Source: Rattus norvegicus (Eukaryota; Chordata; Mammalia; Rodentia; Muridae). Taken from it: 64,000 bases of DNA. Both the position numbers and the translations under genes were made by a program. The stretch's first letter is position 1. Each line of letters begins with the position of its first letter. The DNA lies in the NCBI RefSeq assembly GCF_036323735.1, contig NC_086024.1, positions 134,841,053 to 134,905,052 of the forward strand. Direction: 5' to 3'. The notes beneath the pieces were generated by a model. That model had not been told where the DNA came from. It saw only the letters and a program-made list of their open reading frames with translations, and made no database searches. Shown one piece after another: positions 46,393 through 57,600 of the stretch.

Positions 46393-47884
46393 GTTCGAAT
46401 CTCAGGAACCCAAAGGAGCCTGCACGATCACAGCAACGTGTTGAGCATCCTTTTGCCTTAGTTTCTTCATCCACGGAAGGTGAGTAAGGAAGGACGCAAA
46501 CTCCTCCGGTTTTTATGCAAATGAGAGGACACACGCTTCCGCTCAAAACATATGTTCGGTGGACGTGACGCGTGCCCAGTCACAGGAACTATAGAACATG
46601 CCCAGGACTTTTCTGTCATGCACTGCAGGATCCTGAGTCAGCCCCCACCACAGGAGCCCCATTTCCTCTTGTATAAGAAGAGAGCAACCGCATAGACTTT
46701 GCTCCACTCAAAGTCGTCACAATCACAACACTGAATGACGGCTTGTATCTCCACTCTTAAAGAGCCAGGGAATTTGTTCTTCTGATCATAGAGGACTCAT
46801 TGGGACATGGGTGTCCGCCACCATGCTGGGTGCTGAGAACACCCAGGAGCCAAGGCCAGACCCTGGAACCTTCTGGAAATGAAATGTCAAGGCAGTAGGC
46901 AAGCACACAGGCTACAAGTGTGCAGGAGACTCTGGGTACAGAGAGAAGGCATGAGGGATAAGGAAGCATCTGTGTAGGCATAAACGGATGTCCAGTGGGA
47001 GAGAAGGGGGCTCTTTAGGCAGGTACCCCAATGTTACGAGGTCTAGCAGTCCTGAAAACCTTGGAGCGTCTGGGGCCACATCTCTGTGGCCACTTTTGAA
47101 GGAGCCCATGCTTTTCAAAGGAACCTGAAAGAGGAGTGGGCAAGAGCCCTATACAGTGCATGTGGCCACCCCACGCATGTGCACATGTGAGAGGGAAGAG
47201 CTCAGAGTTGAACTCTCTGTCTGTGGAAAGCCAGCCAGACGGCTGCCAACTCCGTGGCAGGGCTCAGTGAGTCCAAATGGAGGCAGCTTTGCGGAAGACA
47301 TGGAGTTTAATTTGCCTAAAACATAAATCACTATTAAGCATCCCTGAGTTATCAGGCGTCCATTTTTGTTGAAACCATCTATCTTTGAAAGCTGGTGTAG
47401 ATTCTCACATGTCTCAGTTGGGGTTGAGAGTCACTGTGGCTAGCAGTTCTCTTTGCTGGAAAGCGCCAATGGAGAATCAGCCACAAACAGGACCGATGGC
47501 TGGAAGATACAGAAGACGAGTCTGTCCATTCTAAGAGACAATTGCCATCTCTCCAGCCATTCGGGAGTGGGCTGTGCTCCTAAGGAGGCCAAGCTGAAGC
47601 TCTGATCTGAGAAGGGATTATCCTTGTGTTGCAAGAGCCTTGCTGTTTGTTTTTTTAGTGACTAATTCTCTCATTTTAAAAGGGTTCTCCTTTGGCCTTC
47701 CCAGTGTGTGTCCATTATAGGAAATGGTGGGTTTTGCCTTGAGACTTTCGTGCGTGTATCTGAGATGCTGTGGTCACACATTCCATCCATGCCCACAGTG
47801 ACAGTGAGTGACCACACCTGCCACGGCTGCTCACAGTGACAGTGACTCTCGTCACACATGCTAACCCTGCCCACTGTGATGCTG
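46393..47884. other. Anonymous sequence
   Basis: About 1.5 kb with no recognised gene or repeat. A perfect octamer ATGCAAAT lies near 46516. Two similar 'ccacagtgacagtgagtgac' and 'cacagtgacagtgactc' phrases occur at 47795-47850. Confidence 0.4.
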
Positions 47885-48240
47885 TTTCAATTACCGCTTT
47901 GAGTTAACCTCCAATCACCTCAGGGCAAAGCGTCAATGAGGGATTACCTAGACCAGGCTACCTGTAGGTGCGTCCATGAAGAATCATCTCGATCATATGA
48001 ATTGATAGGGGGAGAGCCAGTCTTACAGTGAGAGGTACCATTCCTTGGTGTAGGGCCTTAGCCTGTATTGATTAGGGAAACCTAGCTGAGTACATGCACA
48101 CATTTATTTCTCTCTACACTTGACTGTGGGCATGATGTGACCAGCTGTTTCACATGCCTGCCTGAGCTTTCTGACTGAAACTTGGAACGGTGAGCCGAAG
48201 AAGCCGTTGCCCCTCTAGAAGTCAGGCTGTTCATTAAGGC
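47885..48240 (+). repeat. LTR-like rodent repeat, decayed
   Basis: 'tttgagttaacctccaatca', 'tagaccaggctacctgtagg', 'atgtgaccagctgtttcaca' and 'gagccgaagaagccgttgcc' are in family order. Confidence 0.5.
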
Positions 48241-48284
48241 ATAGGGAGGTGACAAAGGAAGAAAGACTGGGTGTAGGTAATGGG

Positions 48285-48500
48285 GCAGCCTTTCTAAGTT
48301 CATCTCTGTTGATGTAATAAAAAAAAATCCCAGCAAAAAGCAACAGAAGAAGGGTTTATTTTAGCTCACAACTCCAAGAGTCCAGAGGTGGTACAGTGAC
48401 TTTCACAGGGTCTGCCAGTTCCTACCTACCGACATCTACTTTGTTGGTTTTACAATGGCCTTCCCCACTCTGCTGAGATGGAATCTTACCCTGCTTTTAA
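48285..48500 (-). repeat. LTR-like rodent repeat, fragment
   Basis: 'gttgatgtaataaaaaaaaa', 'cagcaaaaagcaacagaaga' and 'gggtttattttagctcacaa' are the antisense 3' end of the 24205-24590 family. Confidence 0.6.
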
Positions 48501-48593
48501 TCCACGTTTTCCTGGTAGTCGGAGGAAACTGTTGACTGTTTTCCCCTTAATCCACTGGTCATTTTTATTTCTTCATTTGAAAATGTCTGTTCA

Positions 48594-48738
48594 AGACAGG
48601 CATGGTGGTGCACACTTTTAATCCCAGCACTCAGGAAGCAGAGGCAGGCGGATCTTTGTGGGTTCAAGGCCAGCCAGGTCTACACAATGAGTTCTAGGAC
48701 AACTGGACAGAGCGAAGTCCTGTCTTATAAAACAAACA
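48594..48738 (+). mobile_element. B1 SINE
   Basis: A well-preserved B1: 'aggcatggtggtgcacactt', 'taatcccagcactcaggaag', 'cagaggcaggcggatctttg' and 'aaggccagccaggtctacac' with an A-rich end that passes into the purine tract. Confidence 0.95.
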
Positions 48739-49018
48739 ATGATGAAGGAGGAGGAAGAGGAAGAAGAGGAGGAGGAGGGAGGAAGAGGAGGAGGAGGGAG
48801 GAAGAGGAGGAGGAGGGAGGAAGAGGAGGAGGAGGGAGGAAGAGGAAGAGGAGGAGGAGGAAGAGGAGGAGAGGGAGGAGGAGAAGGAAGAAAAGGAGAA
48901 GGGAGAGGAGGAGGAGGGGATGGAGGAGGGGGAAGAGGAAGAAGAGGAGGAGGAGAGGGAGAGGAGGAGGGGAGGAAGAGGAAGAAGAGGGAGAGGAGGA
49001 AGAGGAGGAAGAAGAGGG
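48739..49018. repeat. GGA/GAA polypurine tract, about 280 bp
   Basis: Continuous purine on the plus strand made of GAGGAG, GAAGAG and GGGAGG units, grown from the B1 tail. The Arg/Glu/Gly frame and its Ser/Pro/Leu complement are not genes. Confidence 0.97.
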
Positions 49019-49021
49019 GTG

Positions 49022-49260
49022 TGCATTCAGGTTTTTGCTCATTTATTAAAGAGACTATTTGTCATTTCAGTGTCTGATTTTTTGAGTTCTTTATAAATGC
49101 TGGATACTAATCCTCGGTCACACAAACAGCTGAGAAAGAGTTTCTCCCATTGTAGAGATTGTCTTTCATTTTGCCGAATGCTTCATTTCTGCATAGAAGC
49201 TTTTGGTTTAACATTATCTCATTTGTCTTTTCCCCATCTTAGCCCTAATGATATAAGCAG
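49022..49260 (-). mobile_element. L1 ORF2 fragment, old
   Basis: The complement of 'ttttttgagttctttataaa', 'tgctggatactaatcctcgg' and 'agaagcttttggtttaacat' corresponds to the 3' half of a mammalian L1 ORF2. Short and frame-broken. Confidence 0.7.
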
Positions 49261-49457
49261 TATTGGGTGAGAGGAAGCCATCTCAGCCATTAAGACTCTG
49301 CCCTCACGCATACAGAGAAGACTTCTGACTACCTGAGTCTGTGTTCTAGCTGAGTTGCGTGCAGTCTGGCTACAAAGCATCTAACTTGATGCCTGACTCA
49401 GAACTAGCATAATGTGTGGTGGCAGCCACTGGTGATAATACACCAAGAACCAAAACA

Positions 49458-49585
49458 GGAGCATGCCTTTAATCCCAGCACGCAGGAGGCAGAGAAATCT
49501 CAGTGAGTTCAGGACCAGCCTGATCTACTGAGCAAGTCCCAGGTCAACTAGGGCTGCATAGTGAGACCCTGCCTAGAAAAAAAGA
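49458..49585 (+). mobile_element. B1 SINE, 5'-truncated
   Basis: 'catgcctttaatcccagcac', 'gcaggaggcagagaaatctc' and 'aggaccagcctgatctactg' with the tail 'gcctagaaaaaaag' mark a B1. Confidence 0.9.
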
Positions 49586-50464
49586 ATACTGTAAAAAATA
49601 AGAATGAAACCAGGGAAGATGACTGAATCGTGCCTCTATAGCCTGACAGAGCAGAGGATCCAGCCATTTGAGTCAGAGCCCAAGTATAAACTTGCCAAAG
49701 TGGCTGGCCAATCCCACCATGGCTTGGCCAGTGTCTGCTGGCTTTGAGATGCTCCATCGGATGCAGGAGGAAGTAGAATCAGACATTCCTCTGTAGGAGT
49801 CTTCCAGATTCTTCCAGAATCCACTGGCTGTCAGGCCACTGGGTGTATGGTCGTGTCAGCACGGGCAGAAAAATGGAGTCCCAGCTCTGGCCCTGCCTGC
49901 AGCAGAGGCTTAGCCCCTGTGGACACGTGCACTATAACTGTCACTAGTGGGCGGCCCCTCCTGTAGACGGGGCCCATGAGCCAGACTCCTTCCCTCATTT
50001 ATCAAGCCCTATTAACTGTTGACTCAGCTGGATGGCCTCAGTCTCAGAAGGGAGACAACAGCAAAGCGTGTGAGCCCAGCTTCCCCACAAACCCTTCTGC
50101 TACCAGAAGATGAAAAAGTGCAGCTCGAGGACCAGATACAACAGTCTGGCTGGCTTTGTCCATGATGCCTTCGGCACTCGCCCATGCCCGTTTCCTTACC
50201 AGCTTCCTGTGGCTGCCTTCGCAATGCTACAGATGAACTAAATTCATGGCGGTGACGAGAGACCCTTGGAGCCCATGACATCTACCAGCTGGCCCCTACA
50301 AAGTGGCTGTACTGGCCCCTGCTGCTCACAGATGGGAGACAGGTATACCACTGTGCTTACCCACACTGCTGAGGTGCTGCTACTCAGTCCCTCCACACTG
50401 GTCTACCTAAGCCTCGAGGATGCAGATGGCCTTTCTGGTGCGTTTGCAGGAGGTGGGGTGGGGG
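49586..50464. other. Anonymous sequence
   Basis: No gene or repeat recognised. Confidence 0.45.
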
Positions 50465-50815
50465 TGGGTGTGTGAGGTCCTGGTTTAGATGTAAAATGTT
50501 TCCCAAGGGTTCACGTGCTGACTTTTTGATCCCCGATGTGATGTCCACAGGTGGGCTTTAGGACAGGAAGTGGACGGTAAAATGTATGATATGATCACTG
50601 CGTTAATCCGTGCTTGCATTTATAGTCTGGTGGACTGATTAGAGGAAACGGTTCTCCGGGGATGTGCCTCTGAAGAGCATGACTCTGAAGAGCCTCTCTG
50701 TCCCGCCACACCCTTTCCGCCACGAAGCTCAACCTCACCTCATCCCACAGCAAAGGAACCAGTCACCAGGAGGCTGAAACCTCAAAAGCCACGAGCCCCC
50801 AAACTCCTTCTTCCC
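50465..50815 (+). repeat. LTR-like repeat, decayed
   Basis: 'gatgtaaaatgtttcccaag', 'ggttcacgtgctgactt', 'tctgaagagcctctctgtcc' and 'catcccacagcaaaggaacc' are in the order of a MaLR-like or related rodent family. Family not assigned. Confidence 0.45.
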
Positions 50816-50869
50816 TAAGCGTTCCTATGTGTTTTTTGCAGAACTCACCAAATAGTGTAGTCTAGTGGT

Positions 50870-51035
50870 CAGCGAACACCAGAGCCCTGCCTGCCTCTGC
50901 CGCCCCACTGCCAGAATTGTAGAGGCACGCCACTGCACCCATTTTTCCCCAGTGAGTTCTGAGAACCGAACTCTGGCCCTCGTTTCTGCACAGCAAGGAT
51001 TTTAGTGACCAAGCCCTCTCCCTCCCCAGCCCTCT
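50870..51035 (-). mobile_element. B3-type SINE, decayed
   Basis: 'agttctgagaaccgaactct', 'gcacagcaaggattttagtg' and 'accaagccctctccctcccc' match the antisense B3 head. Confidence 0.55.
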
Positions 51036-51238
51036 GCTCCTCACAGAGTGAAAGAGGCCACAACTTAAGAGGCTTCAATGCTGTTTCTAAAGGCAATGTT
51101 GCAAATTGGCGTCTCTGAAACGTTGGAACAAATTACCGTGAACATGGCTGCTTTAGCCAACCAAACTGTGTTGTCTCACAGTACCACAGACCATCCATCC
51201 CCAAACAGGACACAGCAGAGCCTCCTCTCTCTAGAGGC

Positions 51239-51453
51239 CTGTAGAGCAGTGTTTCTGGACTTTCCCAATGCTGTGTGACCCTTCAGTACAGTTCCTCAGG
51301 CTGTGGTGACCCCCCACCACCACCATGCAAGCATCTTTCTTGCTACTTTGTAACTATAATTTTGCTACTGTTACAAATTGTAATGTAAATAGCTGTGTTC
51401 TCTGATGGTATCAAAGGAGTCAGGGCACACAGGTTGAGAACACTGTTCTAGCG
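51239..51453 (-). mobile_element. hAT-Charlie-type mini-transposon (URR1-like)
   Basis: Inverted ends cagtgtttctggac (from 51247) and gttgagaacactg (ending 51445) enclose a 199-bp body with 'ttgctactttgtaactataa' and 'ttgctactgttac'. Flanking 8-mers ctgtagag and ttctagcg share a TNTAG core. Confidence 0.7.
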
Positions 51454-51554
51454 AGCCTAGGTGAGGTCCCTTCCTTTTCCCATCCAGGTTATGGTGGCCC
51501 ATTATTCCAGTCTTAGCCTGTCTTCTCATTGCTTGCTTTGTGTTCCCATTTCTG

Positions 51555-51670
51555 CCTATACATGTACACATATATGTGTATGTAGATGATGTATATGTAT
51601 ATATGTATATACCATGTGCACACACACATGTACCCACACACACATATGTACACACACATACGTACAGTAT
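51555..51670. repeat. TA/TG/CA compound microsatellite
   Basis: Alternating purine-pyrimidine with GTATATGT, TGCACACA and CACATATG blocks. Confidence 0.93.
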
Positions 51671-51689
51671 AGGGAGGGTGTGATCGTGC

Positions 51690-51825
51690 CACAACATACA
51701 AATAGAGGTGAGAGGTGGAAGTTGGTTCTCTCCTTCCACCATACATGAAGGTTGTGAGGTTTGAACTGAGGTCATCGGGCTTGGCAGCAGACACCCTCAC
51801 TTACTGAGCCATCTCGTTGGCCCTA
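51690..51825 (-). mobile_element. B3-type SINE
   Basis: 'agttggttctctccttccac', 'gaactgaggtcatcgggctt' and 'acttactgagccatctcgtt' preserve the antisense head. Its tail side meets the CA-type array. Confidence 0.75.
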
Positions 51826-52562
51826 TTTCCACCTCCTTTAGGAATCCAGTCCTTGGATTGGGGTCCGCTCTAGCTTGTAGGTTGTCATCTCAATTGGTTG
51901 TCTAATCTTACCATGAAAGAACTCCATTCTAAATTAGCTCTCACAGAGAGGCTCCAGGTAAAGACCATTTGAAGGGGGCACTCTCATGTACCATGTATTA
52001 CTTCAGACTCTCTCTTCGTTTTACCAGAATAGAGTCTCGCTCCTAAGGCAAGAATCTGTTACAGTGCAGCAAGCAATCCCCATGGGTTCATAAGCAAGGG
52101 CTTCCCCTCACAGAAGTGCTGGCCCTGCCTACTCACAGGAGAACCCTGGGACTCTGGGAGGAGACAGTGTGGTGTGCCTCCTGCTAGGAGTGTATGGCGG
52201 ACACAGGGGGATATACTTGCCATGTCTGGTGCCACTGTGCACAGTCCGGCGCTCAGATCCCGTGAGTTTAACTAGTAGATCATGTGCCTCTGGAGGAGAA
52301 GACCCAAACGCTTAATCAGCTCTGAATCCCGACAGCCCAGTGTCCAGAGCCAGAACTCTGTGCCACAAGCCAGCCCACAGCGCCAAACGAGGCAGCTGCA
52401 CAGGCAACTGAGGAGAGGCCCCTTGGCTGCAAACACGGAGAGCTCTGCCCACCCCCTCAGGTGCCTTCTCTGGGTTCCTCTCTCCCAGAAAGGGGCTAAG
52501 TCCCTCACATGCCCCTTTGGGAGCACAGTTTGGAGACAGCCATGCCGTTTTAGAGACACATT
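51826..52562. other. Anonymous sequence, 5' flank of the young L1
   Basis: No gene or repeat recognised. 52290-52562 is somewhat GC-rich and shows no similarity, by eye, to the downstream 5' UTR unit, so I treat it as host flank. Confidence 0.45.
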
Positions 52563-52577
52563 AAAAACTGAGCGCAG

Positions 52578-53487
52578 GGTTGCTGCCGCCGCAGAGAGCC
52601 TGTGGGCAGCACCCCGAGAGCAAACTTGAGCCTCAGGACAACAGGTAAGACCAACTTGTCTGCTGCAAGAAAGCTGCCTGGTGAAATCGGGACACACAGA
52701 GGCAGAACTCCTCTAGGACCGGGCACATCCTGTGTTTACCGGAAGTCCCACACCCGCGGATCCCGGCCCGCAGCAGCTCTCTGCTCCCAGACCCCGTGGG
52801 AAAGAGACCTCACCGCCTGGTCAGGTGGGCACTCCTGAGGCTGCAGAGTGGAAGACACCACCAACACTGCCCACCCCTGCCCACATCCCTGGCCCAAGAG
52901 GAAACTGTATAAGGCCTCTGGGCTCCCGTGGGGGAGGGCCCAGGAGCGGCAGGACCCCTGCCTGAGACACCGCCGGAACCTGAAGGAAACAGACCGGATA
53001 AACAGTTCTCTGCACCCAAATCCCGTGGGAGGGAGAGCTAAACCCTCAGAGAGGCAGACATGCCTGGGAAACCAGAAGAGACTGCTCCCTGCACACACAT
53101 CTCGGACGCCAGAGGAAAACACAAAAGGCCATCTGGAACCCTGGTACACTGAAGCTCCCGGAAGGGGCGGCGCGTATCTTCCTGGTTGCTGCCACTGCAG
53201 AGAGCCCGTGGGCAGCACCCCACGAGCGAACTTGAGCCTCGGGACCACAGGTAAGACCAACCTTTCTGCTGCAAGAAAGCTGCCTGGTGAACTCAAGACA
53301 CAGGCCCACAAAAACAGCTGAAGACCTGTAGAGAGGAAAAACTACACGCCCGAAAGCAGAACACTCTGTCCCCATAACTGACTGAAAGAGAGGAAAACAG
53401 GTCTACAGCACTCCTGACACACAGGCTTATAGGACAGTCTAGCCACTGTCAGAAATAGCAGAACAAAGTAACACTAGAGATAATCTG
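52578..53487 (+). promoter_or_regulatory. L1 5' UTR (internal promoter region) with repeated head
   Basis: GC-rich, about 910 bp. The first roughly 120 bp (52578 onward, ggttgctgccgccgcagaga) recurs at 53184 (ggttgctgccactgcagaga), giving a 606-bp period: one full unit followed by a partial second. Each head contains the splice-donor consensus cag|gtaaga (GT at 52645 and 53251). Rodent L1 5' UTRs carry the internal pol II promoter and commonly have tandem units, so this one probably drove ORF1/ORF2 transcription. Activity is not shown by sequence. Confidence 0.8.
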
Positions 53488-54564
53488 ATGGCGAGAGGCA
53501 AGCGCAGGAACCCAAGCAACAGAAACCAAGACTACATGGCATCATCGGAGCCCAATTCTCCCACCAAAACAAACATGGAATATCCAAATACACCAGAAAA
53601 GCAAGATCTAGTTTCAAAATCATATTTGATCATGATGCTGGAGGACTTCAAGAAAGACATGAAGAACTCCCTTAGGGAAACACAGGAAAACATTAATAAA
53701 CAAGTAGAAGCCTACAGAGAGGAATCGCAAAAATCCCTGAAAGAATTCCAGGAAAACACAATCAAACAGTTGAAGGAACTAAAAATGGAAATAGAAGCAA
53801 TCAAGAAAGAACACATGGAAACAACCCTGGATATAGAAAACCAAAAGAAGAGACAAGGAGCTGTAGATACGAGCCTCACCAACAGAATACAAGAGATGGA
53901 AGAGAGAATCTCAGGAGCAGAAGATTCCATAGAAATCATTGACTCAACTGTCAAAGATAATGTAAAGCGGAAAAAGCTACTGGTCCAAAACATACAGGAA
54001 ATCCAGGACTCAATGAGAAGATCAAACCTAAGGATAATAGGTATAGAAGAGAGTGAAGACTCCCAGCTCAAAGGACCAGTAAATATCTTCAACAAAATCA
54101 TAGAAGAAAACTTCCCTAACCTAAAAAAAGAGATACCCATAGGCATACAAGAAGCCTACAGAACTCCAAATAGATTGGACCAGAAAAGAAACACCTCCCG
54201 TCACATAATAGTCAAAACACCAAACGCACAAAATAAAGAAAGAATATTAAAAGCAGTAAGGGAAAAAGGTCAAGTAACATATAAAGGCAGACCTATCAGA
54301 ATCACACCAGACTTCTTGCCAGAAACTATGAAAGCCAGAAGATCCTGGACTGATGTCATACAGACCCTAAGAGAACACAAATGCCAGCCCAGGTTACTGT
54401 ATCCTGCAAAACTCTCAATTAACATAGATGAAGAAACCAAGATATTCCATGACAAAACCAAATTTACACAATATCTTTCTACAAATCCAGCACTACAAAG
54501 GATAATAAATGGTAAAGCCCAACATAAGGAGGCAAGCTATACCCTAGAAGAAGCAAGAAACTAA
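53488..54564 (+). CDS. L1ORF1: L1 ORF1 protein, RNA-binding chaperone (intact)
   Basis: An open frame of 358 codons from ATG to TAA. L1 ORF1 proteins form coiled-coil trimers, bind L1 RNA in cytoplasmic particles and act as nucleic-acid chaperones in retrotransposition. Visible parts: a basic, Ser/Asn-rich N-terminus (residues 1-45); a long heptad-rich, Lys/Glu/Gln-rich coiled coil (about 48-160); an RNA-recognition-motif domain starting near residue 177 (SNLRIIGIEE) to about 260; and a C-terminal domain (about 265-340) with the conserved RPIRITPDFL and AKLSI...KIF stretches. No internal stop or frameshift; length fits rodent ORF1p. This is the first ATG after the 5' UTR, with G at +4. ORF2 begins 59 nt beyond its stop. 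The protein could still be made if the 5' UTR is active; that is inference. Confidence 0.93.
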   Translation: MARGKRRNPSNRNQDYMASSEPNSPTKTNMEYPNTPEKQDLVSKSYLIMMLEDFKKDMKNSLRETQENINKQVEAYREESQKSLKEFQENTIKQLKELKMEIEAIKKEHMETTLDIENQKKRQGAVDTSLTNRIQEMEERISGAEDSIEIIDSTVKDNVKRKKLLVQNIQEIQDSMRRSNLRIIGIEESEDSQLKGPVNIFNKIIEENFPNLKKEIPIGIQEAYRTPNRLDQKRNTSRHIIVKTPNAQNKERILKAVREKGQVTYKGRPIRITPDFLPETMKARRSWTDVIQTLREHKCQPRLLYPAKLSINIDEETKIFHDKTKFTQYLSTNPALQRIINGKAQHKEASYTLEEARN

Positions 54565-54623
54565 TCGTCTTGGCAACAAAACAAAGAGAATGAAAGCACA
54601 CAAACATAACCTCACATCCAAAT

Positions 54624-57600
54624 ATGAATATAACGGGAAGCAATAATCACTATTCCTTAATATCTCTCAACATCAATGGCCTCAACTCCCCAATAAAAAG
54701 ACATAGATTAACAAACTGGATACGCAACGAGGACCCTACATTCTGCTGCCTACAGGAAACACACCTCAGAGACAAAGACAGACATTACCTCAGAGTGAAA
54801 GGCTGGAAAACAATTTTCCAAGCAAATGGTCAGAAGAAGCAAGCTGGAGTAGCCATTCTAATATCAAATAAAATCAATTTTCAACTAAAAGTCATCAAAA
54901 AAGATAAGGAAGGACACTTCATATTCATCAAAGGAAAAATCCACCAAGATGAACTCTCAATCCTAAATATCTATGCCCCAAATACAAGGGCACCTACATA
55001 TGTAAAAGAAACCTTACTAAAGCTCAAAACACACATTGCACCTCACACAATAATAGTGGGAGATTTCAACACCCCACTCTCATCAATGGACAGATCATGG
55101 AAACAGAAATTAAACAGAGATGTAGACAGACTAAGAGAAGTCATGAGCCAAATGGACTTAACGGATATTTATAGAACATTCTATCCTAAAGCAAAAGGAT
55201 ATACCTTCTTCTCAGCTACTCATGGTACTTTCTCCAAAATTGACCATATAATTGGTCAAAAAACGGGCCTCAACAGATACAGAAAGATAGAAATAATCCC
55301 ATGCGTGCTATCGGACCACCACGGCCTAAAACTGGTCTTCAATAACAATCAAGGAAGAATGCCCACATATACTTGGAAATTGAACAATGCTCTACTCAAT
55401 GATAACCTGGTCAAGGAAGAAATAAAGAAAGAAATTAAAAACTTTTTAGAATTTAATGAAAATGAAGGTACAACATACCCAAACTTATGGGACACAATGA
55501 AAGCTGTGCTAAGAGGAAAACTCATAGCGCTGAGTGCCTGCAGAAAGAAACAGGAAAGAGCATATGTCAGCAGCTTGACAGCACACCTAAAAGCTCTAGA
55601 ACAAAAAGAAGCAAATACACCCAGGAGGAGTAGAAGGCAGGAAATAATCAAACTCAGAGCTGAAATCAACCAAGTAGAAACAAAAAGGACCATAGAAAGA
55701 ATCAACAGAACCAAAAGTTGGTTCTTTGAGAAAATCAACTAGATAAACCCTTAGCCAGACTAACGAGAGGACACAGAGAGTGCGTCCAAATCAACAAAAT
55801 CAGAAATGAAAAGGGAGACATAACAACAGATTCAGAGGAAATTCAAAAAAATCATCAGATCTTACTATAAAAACCTATATTCAACAAAACTTGAATATCT
55901 GCAGGAAATGGACAATTTCCTAGACAGATACCAGGTACCGAAGTTAAATCAGGAACAGATAAACCAGTTAAACAACCCCATAACTCCTAAGGAAATAGAA
56001 GCAGTCATTAAAGGTCTCCCAACCAAAAAGAGCCCAGGTCCAGATGGGTTTAGTGCAGAATTCTATCAAACCTTCATAGAAGACCTCATACCAATATTAT
56101 CCAAACTATTCCACAAAATTGAAACAGATGGATGACTACCGAATACCTTCTACGAAGCCACAATTACTCTTCTACCTAAACCACACAAAGACACAACAAA
56201 GAAAGAGAACTTCAGACCAATTTCCCTTATGAATATCGACGCAAAAATACTCAACAAAATTCTGGCAAACCGAATCCAAGAGCACATCAAAACAATCAAC
56301 CACCATGACCAGGTAGGCTTCATCCCAGGCATGCAGGGATGGTTTAATATACGGAAAACCATCAACGTGATCCATTATATAAACAAACTGAAAGAACAAA
56401 ACCACATGATCATTTCATTAGACGCTGAGAAAGCATTTGACAAAATTCAACACCCCTTCATGATAAAAGTCCTGGAAAGAATAGGAATTCAAGGCCCATA
56501 CCTAAACATAGTAAAAGCCATATACAGCAAACCAGTTGCTAACATTAAACTAAATGGAGAGAAACTTGAAGCAATCCCACTAAAATCAGGGACTAGACAA
56601 GGCTGCCACTCTCTCCCTACTTATTCAATATAGTTCTTGAAGTTCTAGCCAGAGCAATCAGACAACAAAAGGAGGTCAAGGGGATACAGATAGGAAAAGA
56701 AGAAGTCAAAATATCACTATTTGCAGATGATATGATAGTATATTTAAGTGATCCCAAAAGTTCCACCAGAGAACTACTAAAGCTGATAAACAACTTCAGC
56801 AAAGTGGCTGGGTATAAAATTAACTCAAATAAATCAGTAGCCTTCCTCTACACAAAAGAGAAACAAGCCGAGAAAGAAATTAGGGAAACGACACCCTTCA
56901 TAATAGACCCAAATAATATAAAGTACCTCGGTGTGACTTTAACCAAGCAAGTAAAAGATCTGTACAATAAGAACTTCAAGACACTGAAGAAGGAAATTGA
57001 AGAAGACCTCAGAAGATGGAAAGATCTCCCATGCTCATGGATTGGCAGGATTAATATAGTAAAAATGGCCATTTTACCAAAAGCAATCTACAGATTCAAT
57101 GCAATCCCCATCAAAATACCAATCCAATTCTTCAAAGAGTTAGACAGAACAATTTGCAAATTCATCTGGAATAACAAAAAACCCAGGATAGCTAAAGCTA
57201 TCCTCAACAATAAAAGGACTTCAGGGGGAATCACTATCCCTGAACTCAAGCAGTATTACAGAGCAATAGTGATAAAAACTGCATGGTATTGGTACAGAGA
57301 CAGACAGATAGACCAATGGAATAGAATTGAAGACCCAGAAATGAACCCACACACCTATGGTCACTTGATTTTTGACAAAGGAGCCAAAACCATCCAATGG
57401 AAAAAAGATAGCATTTTCAGCAAATGGTGCTGGTTCAACTGGAGGTCAACATGTAGAAGAATGCAGATCGATCCATGCTTATCACCCTGTAAAAAGCTTA
57501 AGTCCAAGTGGATCAAGGACCTACACATCAAACCAGACACACTCAAACTAATAGAAGAAAAACTAGGGAAGCATCTGGAACACATGGGCACTGGAAAAAA

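Noticed and set aside
48687..49077. Arg/Glu/Gly-rich and complementary Ser/Pro/Leu-rich frames over 100 codons
   Set aside because: Pure polypurine low-complexity sequence grown from a B1 tail; no start context or domain.
52736..53311. Antisense open frame of about 190 codons across the L1 5' UTR
   Set aside because: It follows the GC-rich repeated 5' UTR with no recognisable domain. It could be transcribed antisense but nothing supports a protein.
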